Source of the DNA: Microglena sp. YARC
Lineage: Eukaryota; Chlorophyta; Chlorophyceae; Chlamydomonadales; Chlamydomonadaceae
Length of the DNA: 64,000 nucleotides
Assembly: GCA_022414725.1 (NCBI GenBank)
Contig: CM039462.1
Span: 126,086,502-126,150,501, forward strand
Reading direction: 5' to 3'
Below, piece by piece: positions 51,731-61,203 of the stretch. The notes beneath the pieces are model-generated. The model did not search any database. It saw only the letters and a program-made list of their open reading frames with translations, and had not been told where the DNA came from. Both the position numbers and the translations under genes were made by a program. How positions within the stretch are numbered: the first letter of the stretch is position 1; each line of letters starts with the position of its first letter.

Positions 51731-52240
51731 CAGATCGGTAACTACTGATTTAAACTCAGAACTTCCTCGTTCCTTCGAATCTGCTTCTGATCTTTGGTTT
51801 TCCTGAATCGGACTGATCACATATAGGCACCTGACAAGTTCAGGGACCATTTTCCTACTGTAGGATAGTTTATGGGGTTCAGGATCTCAACTGGTTACGG
51901 TTTAAACAGCGCAGATCGGTAACTACTGATTTAAACTCAGATGTTCCTCGTTCCTTCGAATCTGCTTCTGATCTTTGGTTTTCCTGAATCGGACTGATCA
52001 CATATAGGTACCTGACAAGTTCAGGGACCATTTTCCTACTGTAGGATAGTCTATGGGGTTCAGGATCTCAACTGGTTACGGTTTAAACAGCGCAGATCGG
52101 TAACTACTGATTTGAACTCAGAACTTCCTCGTTCCTTCGAATCTGCTTCTGATCTTTGGTTTTCCTGAATCGGACTGATCCCATATGGGTACCTGACAAG
52201 TTCAGGGACCATTTTCCTACTGTAGGATAGTCTATGGGGT
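51731..52240. repeat. 181-bp satellite, array 2 in opposite orientation (3 units)
   Basis: CAGCGCAGATCGGTAACTAC recurs at 51727, 51908 and 52089 (period 181). The block TTCCTCGTTCCTTCGAATCT with GATCTTTGGTTTTCCTGAATC is the diverged reverse complement of the matching block in array 1, so the two arrays belong to one family meeting tail to tail at about 51727. Confidence 0.88.
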
Positions 52241-52772
52241 TATGTTATAAAAATGTTTTATTACATTGATGACCTCTTTGACATATATTCCAAAGCAACC
52301 CTTATTCATATCTAAGTCTATGTAACTTAAAGGAAGTACGGTATGCAAAGATTTGAATAGTTATTCATTAAATAATGCAGTTGTATTCACTGCTGAAATT
52401 GGGCCGAAATACCTACGGTTAATAAGCAATATAGACCCTTGTGCTAACCGTATATTCCCTTTCCTACCCTTGCTGGCCCTTCACCGTTGGTTCCTCTCTT
52501 CCCTGTTCCAATAAATCCGGGACGCGAACTGTTGTAGTGCTAGCTGGACTGTTGTTCCAAGCAACCGTGTACCGTACTCCTGCCCGGCTCTCAGCTGTCC
52601 CGCGCCCAGTAGAAGATCCCTGGCAACGGAGCCCACGCACGCCAAACCCCTGAACCCACAAACTGAACCGGCCAAATGCAATTCGAGCCACCAGATTGTA
52701 AACTCGCATTCTGAACGCTACGCTACGATCCTCCTCTTCCTCTTTTTTTCTTCACTTCGACTGGAGACAACT
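52241..52772. other. Host-type intergenic sequence, no supported gene
   Basis: AT-rich to about 52440, then mixed sequence with short frames only. Confidence 0.4.
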
Positions 52773-52865
52773 ACTAACGAGGCAACGATCACAAGGCATA
52801 CATGCATCGGTGAGCAGCCCTGGTCGCCAACTGCATCTTGGCCTTGTGATCGTTGCCTCGTTAGT
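52773..52865. repeat. 25-bp perfect inverted repeat with 43-base loop
   Basis: Left arm 52773-52797 (ACTAACGAGGCAACGATCAC then AAGGC) and right arm 52841-52865 are exact reverse complements. It lies just before the histone H3 exon and may be the scar of a foldback or template-switch event. Confidence 0.9.
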
Positions 52866-52886
52866 GCAAGCTGCTCCTCGTAGTTA

Positions 52887-53451
52887 CACGAGGCTAGTTC
52901 GACAAATTGTACAAGATTTCGGAAATTACAGAATCCAAGCAGGGGCAAATTTGGCCCTTCAGGAAGCGACAGAGGCCTACTTGGTGGGCCTCTTCGAGAA
53001 CACTAATCTGGCGGCTATACATGCCAAGCGGGTAACCATTATGCCCAAGGATATGCAGGTGCGCTATCTACAGGGGTTGGGGTGGGGTGGGGGGTGGGTG
53101 GGCGGGGTGGGGGGTAAGAGTTGGATCCACACAAAATATGCTGCATCTTCTGGGCAGATCCCTAGGTGGCAGTTGGCCTTTGGTAAAAATTTGCTGCAGC
53201 TGCTGGGACCCGTACACGACAAAACACAACAGTACACTACACTACACTACACAACAGTACACAACACTATACAACACTACACAACACTACACAACACTAG
53301 ACAACACTATAGAATAAGGAGGTTGGGAGGGGGATGGGGGGGGGGTGGGGGGGGGGTGGACTGAGCTACTTGAAACACTCACTCATTCACTAACTTTGAT
53401 GTCTGTTTCCACTTGCAGCTCGCTCGGAGGATTCGAGGGGAGCGAAACTAG
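52887..53451 (+). pseudogene. Divergent host-type histone H3, two exons, N-terminal part missing
   Basis: Exon A (about 52887-53058) encodes [20 protein letters not shown], then [20 protein letters not shown] and [20 protein letters not shown] (53059) to AG (53418) intron of 360 bases in phase 0 separates exon B (53419-53451: [13 protein letters not shown]). The histone fold from the first helix on is clear, but loop 1 is one residue shorter than canonical H3 and has YRIQ in place of LRFQ, both features seen in centromere-type variants. The exon upstream (tail and alphaN) is not found; a possible splice acceptor CCTCGTAG precedes the Tyr-Thr-Arg. Like the viral H3 it has Ala at position 110. 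The intron has G-rich runs and an (ACACTAC)n stretch. Confidence 0.8.
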
Positions 53452-53479
53452 GACTTGGCAAGAAGTTGTGGTGAGTTAT

Positions 53480-54175
53480 GTTTTCATGCCTGAACCACCC
53501 TCATGTAACAACTTAATGAATGCATGTTACTTATCAATAATATCATAATATGGCTTAGCTGAACCTACCCATATTGTTGCCCGATAAGCGCCCTTGAGGC
53601 TGCTTGCTACAGAATGGGCGGGAGATGCGATTTGCCTTGTATGGTATGCCTGAACCACCCTCATGTAACAACTTAATTAATGCATGTTACTTATCAATAA
53701 TATCATAATATGGCTTAGCTGAACCTACCCATACTGTAGCCCGATAAGCGCCCTTGAGGCTGCTTGCTACAGAATGGGCGGGAGATGCGATTTGCCTTGT
53801 ATGGTATGCTTGAACCACCCTCATGTAACAACTTAATTAATGCATGTTACTTATCAATAATATCATAATATGGCTTAGCTGAACCTACCCATACTGTAGC
53901 CCGATAAGCGCCCTTGAGGCTGCTTGCTACAGAATGGGCGGGAGATGCGATTTGCCTTGTATGGTATGCTTGAACCACCCTCATGTAACAACTTAATTAA
54001 TGCATGTTACTTATCAATAATATCATAATATGGCTTAGCTGAACCTACCCATACCGTAGCCCGATAAGCGCCCTTGAGGCTGCTTGCTACAGAATGGGCG
54101 GGAGATGCGATTTGCCTTGTATGGTATGCCTGAACCACCCTCATGTAACAACTTAATTAATGCATGTCAGTAATA
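53480..54175. repeat. 160-bp tandem repeat (about 4.4 units)
   Basis: TGAACCACCCTCATGTAACA recurs at 53491, 53651, 53811, 53971 and 54131 (exactly 160 each). Units differ at only a few bases. A diverged fifth half-unit follows (54176-54300), showing CCCTTGAGGCTGCTTGCTAC in altered context. Confidence 0.93.
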
Positions 54176-54543
54176 AAAAATATGGCATAGCTACACCTTC
54201 CCATTATGTAGCCGCATAATAGCCCTTGAGGCTGCTTGCTACAAAATGGGTGGTCAATGCGTTTAGCCATGTATGCATCCACCACCCTCTGCACACACTT
54301 AAGTCACCAACATGATAAGTGCAGCACATTCTAAGCAGCATTATCTTACTCATTCTAATGTTTTTCCCTTGCAGGTCATTCATGAATGCTGGTTGTTGGG
54401 AGCAAGTAAAGGACGAATATGCAGTAGTGGAGCTGCCTGGAAGCTGCCATCATGTGGTGCCAAGCTTAGCCAATGGGATATTAAGGCATGTTAGTGCCCT
54501 TAATATATAGTAGCATGGAGCAGTAATCATAGGGTGACTTTAG
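54176..54543. other. Possible host exon trace, otherwise empty
   Basis: TTTTTCCCTTGCAG at 54360-54374 looks like a splice acceptor and is followed by about 35 open codons (VIHECWLLGASKG), but no partner exon is identified. Confidence 0.25.
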
Positions 54544-54638
54544 TTTGGGTTTTGTTTATGAGGGTTTAAAGGTACTGCCTGTCCTTGTTGACCAGGACAG
54601 GCAGTACCTTTAAACCGTCATACAAAAAACCCAAAAAT
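54544..54638. repeat. Foldback element: 23-bp perfect stem, 8-base loop
   Basis: GGTTTAAAGGTACTGCCTGT-CCT (54563-54585) and its exact reverse complement (54594-54616) enclose TGTTGACC. With a few mismatches the arms extend outward to TTTGGGTTTT on the left and AAAACCCAAA on the right, giving arms of about 42-45 bases. This is typical of a small foldback transposon or MITE. Confidence 0.85.
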
Positions 54639-54839
54639 TTAATTTGAAATTTCAAGCACAGCAGTAGATAGGCCTATTATCCCTTCTACCACCTTGGACA
54701 ATAGCCGGGCCTGGTAATTGACAATATACAGCCTTCTTGTGCGATACCCACGAGAGCACTGTATTGTATTCATCAATTGTGCGATACCCACAACGATGAA
54801 TACTTTCCCGACTCCTGAATTAGACCTAACTTCCAGCCA

Positions 54840-55215
54840 GCTCCATTAGGTTGTACAGCTTCCAGCCATGGGTTGTACAGCTTCCAGCTAGCTCCTTAGG
54901 TTGTAGAACTTCCAGCCAGCTTCAATAGACTTTCACTTTGTGTGACAGGTTGTACAGCTTCTAGCCAGATCCATTAGGTTGTACAGCTTCCAGCCAGCTG
55001 CATTAGGTTGTACAGCTTGTAACCAGCTCCATTAGGTTGTAGAGCTTCCAGCCAGCTCCATTAGACTTTCACTTGTGTGGCAGGTTGTAAAGCTTCCACC
55101 CAGCTCCATTAGGTTGTACAGCTTCCAGCCAGCTCCATAAGACTTTCACTTTGTGTGCCAGGTTGTATAGCTTCCAGCCAGCTCCATTAGGCTGTCTCTC
55201 TGTATATTAGGTTGT
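54840..55215. repeat. Variable tandem repeat of GGTTGTACAGCTTCCAGCCAGCTCCATTA
   Basis: At least ten units of about 29-31 bases (GGTTGTACAGCTTCCAGCCA core), some joined by a GACTTTCACTTTGTGTG insert. Non-coding as far as can be seen. Confidence 0.85.
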
Positions 55216-55386
55216 TGTGTAGCTTCGAGCCAGCTAAGCCGTCCTCAGCAGGAAAATTAAATATATGATACCAATTTGTTTTCTGGCATTATATTTGTTT
55301 CCTTTCTTGTAAAAGTTTCTTTCCTACCATTGTCCAAAGTGCGAGTACTTAAACACGCACACACACCCTACTTGGGCTGTTTCCAA

Positions 55387-55515
55387 ACTCCTACATTCAA
55401 CTTCAACTTGGTTACATAGCCAGACTTCAACTTGGTTACATAGCCAGACTTCAACTTGGTTACGTAGCCAGACTTCAACTTGGTTACATAGCCAGACTTC
55501 AACTTGGTTACATAG
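55387..55515. repeat. 24-bp tandem repeat (five units)
   Basis: CTTCAACTTGGTTACATAGC followed by CAGA, five times. The leftward frame across it reads KSGYVTKL repeats (77 codons in all), but the frame has no support outside the repeat. Confidence 0.85.
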
Positions 55516-55893
55516 CCAGTTGTGACACTTGAGATTACAGCCATCATCTTGCTAGCACCTACACCCCACCCTAGATTTTTGTCTAGCCAATGAAAGCACA
55601 ACTAATGTACTACAAGGTACGGATTTGTGCTGGTTATCGCTAGGCGCTCGCCCGCCTCGGATTCAAAGCTTCCTACCTCTCGGCAGCCTACATATGGGAT
55701 CTTAGCTACATTTCGAAGTGCAATATCTTCGACCACCTTGAATTCCGTCTGATTTGATTTGATATTGTCTTGATTGACTTCCGTCTGATTCAATGAATAA
55801 GCTGCTTGAATTGAATCACTGATTCAAACTGTTTTCAAGGTACCCTGATTCAAGGGGAAAACCGCTTGATAGGGGTTCATTGATTCAAACCAG
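55516..55893. other. Host-side junction sequence
   Basis: GATTCAA-type words (CTGATTCAATG, ACTGATTCAAAC, GTTGATTCAAACGATTTC) grow frequent toward 55915, mirroring the left edge of the island at 48.6-48.9 kb. No gene is supported. Confidence 0.45.
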
Positions 55894-56436
55894 TTGATTC
55901 AAACGATTTCAAAGGTCTGCCTAAATACCGACGATCTTGTGGAGGGTGATGTCGTTGAGACAAATACATTTACATTCACCACTTACTCATCGCATACTCA
56001 GTCGATCGTCCTGTCCAAGTCGTACGACATGGAGGTGGTTTACGTCGTCCCCACATCCCTTATCCCTGAGCTTTTCATATTGTCCAGGGCATCGCAGAGC
56101 ATGGGGAAGATTAACAACCTTCCGTGTCTATTTCTCCGTGAGGAGATCATGATCCCACCTTTTGCCTTGCACAGGGTACTCCGTGTGTGTAACGGGTATG
56201 TCGAGACTCCGAAGGGGACTTCGACGAACATGGTACACAGCGGGACCGGAGGCGCCGTGTTAAAAAAGATCCGGATGTACTGGTCGGACAAAACCACCGC
56301 CGAGGAGTCTTCTCGTTTCCTGCGTCGCTTCGTCGTCGTGGAGATGCTAGGGTTTTCAAAGAATCGTATTTCGGAGTTCGACCGTGTATACGGGACGGAC
56401 TTCACTACTCTTTACAAATCCCGCACGCTCATTTGA
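55894..56436 (+). CDS. Unknown viral-type protein, 5' end missing
   Basis: The frame opens inside the GATTCAA-rich sequence without an ATG; convincing protein text begins near 55915 (VCLNTDDLVEGDVVETNTFT) and runs to TGA at 56436 with YDMEVVYVVPTSLIPELFIL and FLRRFVVVEMLGFSKNRISE. About 174 residues remain. The start must lie to the left, where the sequence is now repetitive, so the host island or a mis-join has removed it. No family was recognised. Confidence 0.55.
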   Translation: MIQTISKVCLNTDDLVEGDVVETNTFTFTTYSSHTQSIVLSKSYDMEVVYVVPTSLIPELFILSRASQSMGKINNLPCLFLREEIMIPPFALHRVLRVCNGYVETPKGTSTNMVHSGTGGAVLKKIRMYWSDKTTAEESSRFLRRFVVVEMLGFSKNRISEFDRVYGTDFTTLYKSRTLI

Positions 56437-56486
56437 AATGTTGCAACAGGTCAAAAAAGATTGCGAGAGAAGCAAAGCAATCAAAC

Positions 56487-58762
56487 ATGGAGGGCGCTCA
56501 ACAACTCGATATATCCGACGACGCTTGGAGTGCGTCTTTGGTCCCTCATACTTCCTACACGCGCTTGGCATGCCCCCTTCTCTCCAGCCCATCGCTCGCT
56601 CTTTTGCCAATGGTGACACCCGAGGGAGACGTAACAACGAATATGATGAGGATATGTGCGAGTTTCTGAGAATCCGCTTCACTCCTGAGGACGTTCCCGA
56701 CGAGGAGGGATTCCTGATGCGCCACGACGTGAACAGGATTTCCTTCGATTTGCGTCATGCATATCTTTCGGTATCCGAGACGGCTCTGGACGCGTCGGAC
56801 GGTGTAGTGTGCTCTGTAACTAGGACGGTGCGCGTGTTGCAGACGCTTCCTTGTGTTGCAATGCAGACTCTAGATGTGACCCGCGCCGTGTCAGACAAAG
56901 CGTTGTTCATAAACCATTTCGTCCGTGCACCGATGTCATATGGTAATGGTGCTGCAGCGTGGACCTTCGACGGCTCCCTTTACAACACATCTGCGGCGCA
57001 GCACTTCGTACTGAGCGCCGCTTCCTCGGACTGCGTTAGTGGTGGTGGAATGCTCGCTGCTTCTTACATGGGGTTGGGTGAGGTGACTTGCGAGGGGTTC
57101 AATGTCATTCCAGGCGAGGGCGCAGGAAGTGAGGCGCGTGTCCGTTTGCGTGTCCCTCCTGAAACGGAGTCTTTCACGTTGCACATTCTGTGTTGTTGTT
57201 CAGAAGGAAAGAAAGCGCGCGAGTCCATGCTTGCGTTGCTTCGCGCAGGTATGTCCGCAAGCAGTCTCGTTTCGCGTCACGACATGGCATGGGAAGCTCT
57301 GTGGCAGTCAAGGGTTGACATAGTGTCCAAGGCTGCAGGGATGTTGCAGGAGGAAAATTCCGCATTCATGCGTGACCTTTTCACTCTGCGCATGGCAATG
57401 TACCAGCTTCACGCCTCTTGTGGAGGCTTAATGGACCTTTCGGGAACCTCTGCGTCGGGGGCGTCGTGTGTGCATGTGGCGATTGCTTCGAGTCTGCTTT
57501 TGCCTACTTATCGTGGTCAGGTTGTTCCTTTATCTCGTCTGCATGAAGATGGTGTTCCTGAGCTGGGACTGTCGGGTTTGTACCTGGACATGGTCCCATG
57601 GTCAGATATTGGGCGTTGGTCCGATCCTGCGACGGGCGCTCCGAGGTTTTTGTTGCCAAAGAGCGATGGTTTGCGCCCCTTTGCTGGTTGTATGCACGCG
57701 GTGTCCCTTTGGGATACCTACCGTCTATCGGGGACGCTGGTTGGCTTGCGCGTGTGGCATTTCCCGTGTTGTCCAACGTGGCTGATATGGTTTGCAGTAT
57801 GGCTCAGGTGGGGGAGGCTCAATCGACGTATCCGTACTTTATAAGATACCACCTTCCATCGGGGTTGTTACAAGGGTTCGGGGGGAGTTATCTGGTGAGG
57901 ACCATGTGTTAAGCGTTGCTTCAGCTGTGACTGCTTTGCGGGCTGCTTCACAAGCTTCTCTCATTGTAGCACCTTCGGACATTCGTCGCTATCGATGGAC
58001 CGATGTTTGCGACGGTCTCTTCTTGCCTTTTTTAGACGGCGCGCCTCCTCAGGTTCTCGCAGTTGACAATTTTTCTTCTGATATTATCGATTTGCGTACC
58101 TTGGGGGATGTGTTGCTTCCTCTGTGCCATCCTTCGTTGCGTGTCGCTGTCAGTTCTGTAGGATCACAGGTGGACGCTGTTCTTTCTGATACATTCGATT
58201 ATTGGTTTCCACGTTTGTCATGGGATAACGTCGGGGAATTGCCTCGTTTGCCTCCTTCAGAGGCGCGCTCTAGGCGAAGGCGGCGTGCTTGCAACTTGTT
58301 GTGGTGTTTGCATGGGCGTGCGCGTATTGCGCAACAAAGACCTTCTAATATTGACGGTTTTGTTTCTGCTCTTCGGGAGTTTTTCTCCGAGTTCCGTGAC
58401 GCTTGGGGGTGCATATCTATCGACGAGGGGTTCGGGGCTGACTTAGACTTGTCTTCTTCGCTTCTCCTCGTCATTGTGGCGGGTCTTCTGGGGGCGTCCA
58501 TCAACGGCGAGGTTGCGGACAACCTATATTACTCGGAAGGAGGAGAGGAAGGCGTAGGGGGGGGGTGTCGGTGTCTACGAGCGCGGTCATGCCATCTACT
58601 TGGCAGTTGGTGTCTCTTTTGGGTGCCGGTGGACGACGGTTAAATAAGGACTCGCATGTCCCTAACCGTGTGTTGTTGCCAAGTTTGGCGTTGGTCTCCT
58701 CTGGGGTCGCGTACGAATCATGGACGGTAGAGTCATCGACGACGATGCTTACGCGTCCTTGA
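56487..58762 (+). pseudogene. Possible six-hairpin glycosidase (GH65-like), frameshifted
   Basis: ATG 56487 opens MEGAQQLDISDDAWSASLVP and HTSYTRLACPLLSSPSLALL. A shift near 56650 leads to the main frame (FLMRHDVNRISFDLRHAYLS ... SSLVSRHDMAWEALWQSRVD ... FMRDLFTLRMAMYQLHAS ... HAVSLWDTYR). Another near 57700 gives GDAGWLARVAFPVLSNVADM, another near 57800 gives the frame with HVLSVASAVTALRAASQASL and RYRWTDVCDGLFLPFLDG, and a last one at a G-run (58557-58566) gives the end (PSTWQLVSLLGAGGRR ... SSGVAYESWTVESST). The H-x-x-x-W-x-x-LW-x-x-x-(I/V)-D block and the later hairpin rhythm recall GH65-type enzymes and related giant-virus proteins. The call is tentative; catalytic Glu not located. About 750 codons in all. 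Confidence 0.5.
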
Positions 58763-58786
58763 TACATTTTTACAGGCACCAGTCGA

Positions 58787-58850
58787 CACCATAAGGTGTA
58801 CAGTACACTCCAGAAAGCGGTTTAATTTTATTATTCCGTCGAGTGTACCA
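58787..58850. repeat. Dispersed repeat, copy 3 (inverted), hairpin-forming
   Basis: ACACCATAAGGTGT is followed by GTACACTCCAGAAAGCGGTTT and AATTTTATTATTCCGTCGAG-TGTACC. GTACACTC and GAGTGTAC at its ends are inverted repeats. It starts 25 bases after the preceding gene's stop, where a 3'-end signal would be expected. Partial copy at 17917-17945. Confidence 0.65.
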
Positions 58851-58995
58851 CCACATCACCAAGCGCAGTGCAATTGGCCAAGGTGAGGTTGCCGCCTGCA
58901 TCATTGCCATGCCACCAACTTTCATAGGTGCCGCACTACAGTTGGGCGGAGAAGTAAAAGTACAACCTGATGCACACCCCAACGTTGCCAAAACG

Positions 58996-59028
58996 CAACG
59001 ATCTGCAGTTTTTCGAGTATAAAAAGGT
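58996..59028 (+). promoter_or_regulatory. Transposon-end relic acting as possible promoter
   Basis: CAACGATCTGCAGTTTTTCG then AGTATAAAAAGGTGTGTC. The first and last parts match the Fanzor element end (ACGATCTGCAGT ... GGTGTGTC). TATAAAAA (59018-59025) lies about 25-40 bases before the ATGs of the next gene, so the relic seems to supply its TATA box. Confidence 0.5.
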
Positions 59029-59046
59029 GTGTCAAACTACCAATCG

Positions 59047-61140
59047 ATGATATCCGAGAGCATGGCATCAGAGCGCGAGGAGCATCCTTCGGAATTTGAT
59101 GGCCATACAAGTCGGCTTCGGTGTCAGCGTCGGTCAGAGAATCAGGCTCGCGAAGAAGACATCGATCCGCGGGCGGCGTTAGAGCTTATGAAGGAAGAGC
59201 GTGCACGGTTGCAGCAAAAGCTAGAGGCGATGCTGACAGCGCAGCAGCAAAACGATAAGCAGCAGGAGGAGCGTGCACGGCGACAGCAGGATCTCGAGGC
59301 GAGGCTGAAAGCGGAGAAGCAGGATCTCGAGGCGAGGCTTAAAGCGGAGCAGCAGGATCTCGAGGAGAGGCTGAAAGCGGAGCAGCAGATAAACGCAAAT
59401 CAACTGCAGCAACTGCAGCAACTGCAGCAACTGCAGCAGCAGCAGATAAACGCACAGCAGCAACTGCAGAAGCAACTGCAAACCGCGCTGCAGCAGGCTC
59501 CTAGATATGTATCTGACAATAATGAAGTCTTTAAGGTCAAGAGTGCGCGTGACGCTGGGGACGAGGCGTGGCACACTGCAAACATCGAACGAATAAACAA
59601 CACGATGGTTGTCAATTACAGCAAGGAGGTCAGGATTCGAGACATGACCAACATCTCTGTCGAGCTCATATACTACACAGTGGTGGACTCCGACAAGTCC
59701 CGCATATGCATCACGATTGGACCCGAGCAGTGCCAGAAGTCTGCGTACATTGCGATACACGTGATCGTCGCATCCATGATTGGCCGGCCTAACATCAACT
59801 TCATTAAGGACGTCAAGGCCAGTGTCAAAACGACTTGCAATGAGAAGATCGGCAATATCCTGAAACCATTTGGTATCGAGGCGCTGTTTGTGAATGACAA
59901 GAAGAAACTCTTGAACATGGCCGCCACAGACATCGAGAAGTTCAAGGCCGGGAAGATATCCATCGTTGCTCAGACGAACCATCTCATGGTCAAAAACGTC
60001 CACGAATTTGTGCGCAAGAACAAGGTGTTTGACATCGCAATGACGCTAGACGAAGCAGACGCGGTATTCTCCTCGTCGATAGACAAGGGCAACATCATGG
60101 AAAGCACGGACAACAGTAAGCGCGAACAGGAGGTGCTCAGGTTATTCGATATCAACGAGGTGGACTACGTCCCGTTCAGAAACGGACGCATCAGATGCTC
60201 GGCATTCGTGAGCGCGACGCACATGAGCACTATTAACCTCATCTATCAGACGGGGTTCATTATGAGCTTACATGCGATGGATCTGGCAGCTGTAAAGGAA
60301 AAGGGGTACGCCGTGAGAGACGCCGTGGTACCTTTCAAGAACGCAGAGGGACAGCACGTGTGGATCCCTGGTCCGGCGAACAACAAGAACCAATACCATC
60401 TCAAGTCAGATGAGACGGATATGTTCATGAAGGAGTTTGTCAAGGACTGCGCAATACCAGGTCGAAAGGGGGGCTTCCTCATGGCGGTGATGTCTCCATA
60501 CATCATCTCGAACCGCGCCACAAATGCCAACAATGTGGTCAAGCACCTATTGGATAAGTACGCCGAGCACTCCAAGAACGAAGTGAGAAGTCCGAGCAAA
60601 TACGTGATTGGCATTGTAGTCAGCGGCACTGGGATCAAGGTCTACGAGATGGGCCTGGAGACCAATGTCATCAAGGAGCTTCCTCAGGGCGAGGCAATCG
60701 TCAAACCCATTTTATCCACAGTCATCGAATGGATCGACGAGAAGTATGGTATCGATACTCCTCTCATCGCGTCGGGCGCCAAGTGCTTAACCCGCGGTGT
60801 CAGCATGCGATCAAAGAAACGCGTGCTGACTCACATGATTGTCACTCCGACCGAGGGCACCAACGACGTCCACCAGACGGTTGTGCGCTGCGGAGGGCAC
60901 ACTATCGACGTGCGCAAGGAGAACGGTTTCAAATACGAGATCAAGACGCTGCTACAGGAGAGCGACCACCACATCATCGTCCACCTGTTCGATCTGGTTG
61001 TCCAGTGGCTCAAGAGCAAGATCGTGCCTGGTGCGCAGGAGGAGTGGCTCAAGAACCTGGAAACCAACGTGATTCTGATGAAAATGATCGAAAGCCGTCC
61101 TCTCGCATCTCGGGGATCCGGGAAGCAGCTCGCTCAATGA
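59047..61140 (+). CDS. Superfamily II-like ATPase/helicase with Gln-rich coiled coil
   Basis: 697 residues from ATG 59047 (59062 also possible). An N-terminal charged region is followed by a long coiled coil (about residues 45-155) with LEARLKAEQQDLEERLKAE repeats and Leu-Gln-Gln runs. The ATPase part has ICITIGPEQCQKSAYIAIHV where a P-loop should be: G-x4-Q-K-S, with Gln in place of the usual Gly. It also has MTLDEADAVFSSS (motif II), AFVSATHMSTI (motif III), GIVVSGTGIKVYE, LTRGVSMRSKK and DVHQTVVRCGGHTI (motif VI-like Q-x-x-x-R). Overall it resembles Z1/DEAD-type proteins found in algal and giant-virus genomes. GC and codon use are smoother than those of neighbours to its left. The stop TGA abuts a (CATGA)12 array. 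Confidence 0.65.
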   Translation: MISESMASEREEHPSEFDGHTSRLRCQRRSENQAREEDIDPRAALELMKEERARLQQKLEAMLTAQQQNDKQQEERARRQQDLEARLKAEKQDLEARLKAEQQDLEERLKAEQQINANQLQQLQQLQQLQQQQINAQQQLQKQLQTALQQAPRYVSDNNEVFKVKSARDAGDEAWHTANIERINNTMVVNYSKEVRIRDMTNISVELIYYTVVDSDKSRICITIGPEQCQKSAYIAIHVIVASMIGRPNINFIKDVKASVKTTCNEKIGNILKPFGIEALFVNDKKKLLNMAATDIEKFKAGKISIVAQTNHLMVKNVHEFVRKNKVFDIAMTLDEADAVFSSSIDKGNIMESTDNSKREQEVLRLFDINEVDYVPFRNGRIRCSAFVSATHMSTINLIYQTGFIMSLHAMDLAAVKEKGYAVRDAVVPFKNAEGQHVWIPGPANNKNQYHLKSDETDMFMKEFVKDCAIPGRKGGFLMAVMSPYIISNRATNANNVVKHLLDKYAEHSKNEVRSPSKYVIGIVVSGTGIKVYEMGLETNVIKELPQGEAIVKPILSTVIEWIDEKYGIDTPLIASGAKCLTRGVSMRSKKRVLTHMIVTPTEGTNDVHQTVVRCGGHTIDVRKENGFKYEIKTLLQESDHHIIVHLFDLVVQWLKSKIVPGAQEEWLKNLETNVILMKMIESRPLASRGSGKQLAQ

Positions 61141-61203
61141 CATGACATGACATGACATGACATGACATGACATGACATGACATGACATGACATGACATGA
61201 CAT
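61141..61203. repeat. (CATGA)12 pentanucleotide array
   Basis: Twelve CATGA units plus CAT directly after the helicase stop. Every frame through the array contains TGA, so it stops translation whatever the frame. Confidence 0.97.

Noticed and set aside
53480..54175. CRISPR-like array
   Set aside because: The whole 160-bp unit is repeated with no variable spacers, and the context is eukaryotic.
55368..55601. KSGYVTKL repeat protein
   Set aside because: Generated by a 24-bp non-coding tandem repeat; no coding signal outside the repeat.
55610..55720. tRNA or tRNA-derived SINE
   Set aside because: A TTTGAATCCGA box-B-like sequence is present on the minus strand, but no cloverleaf or box A at the right spacing could be made out.
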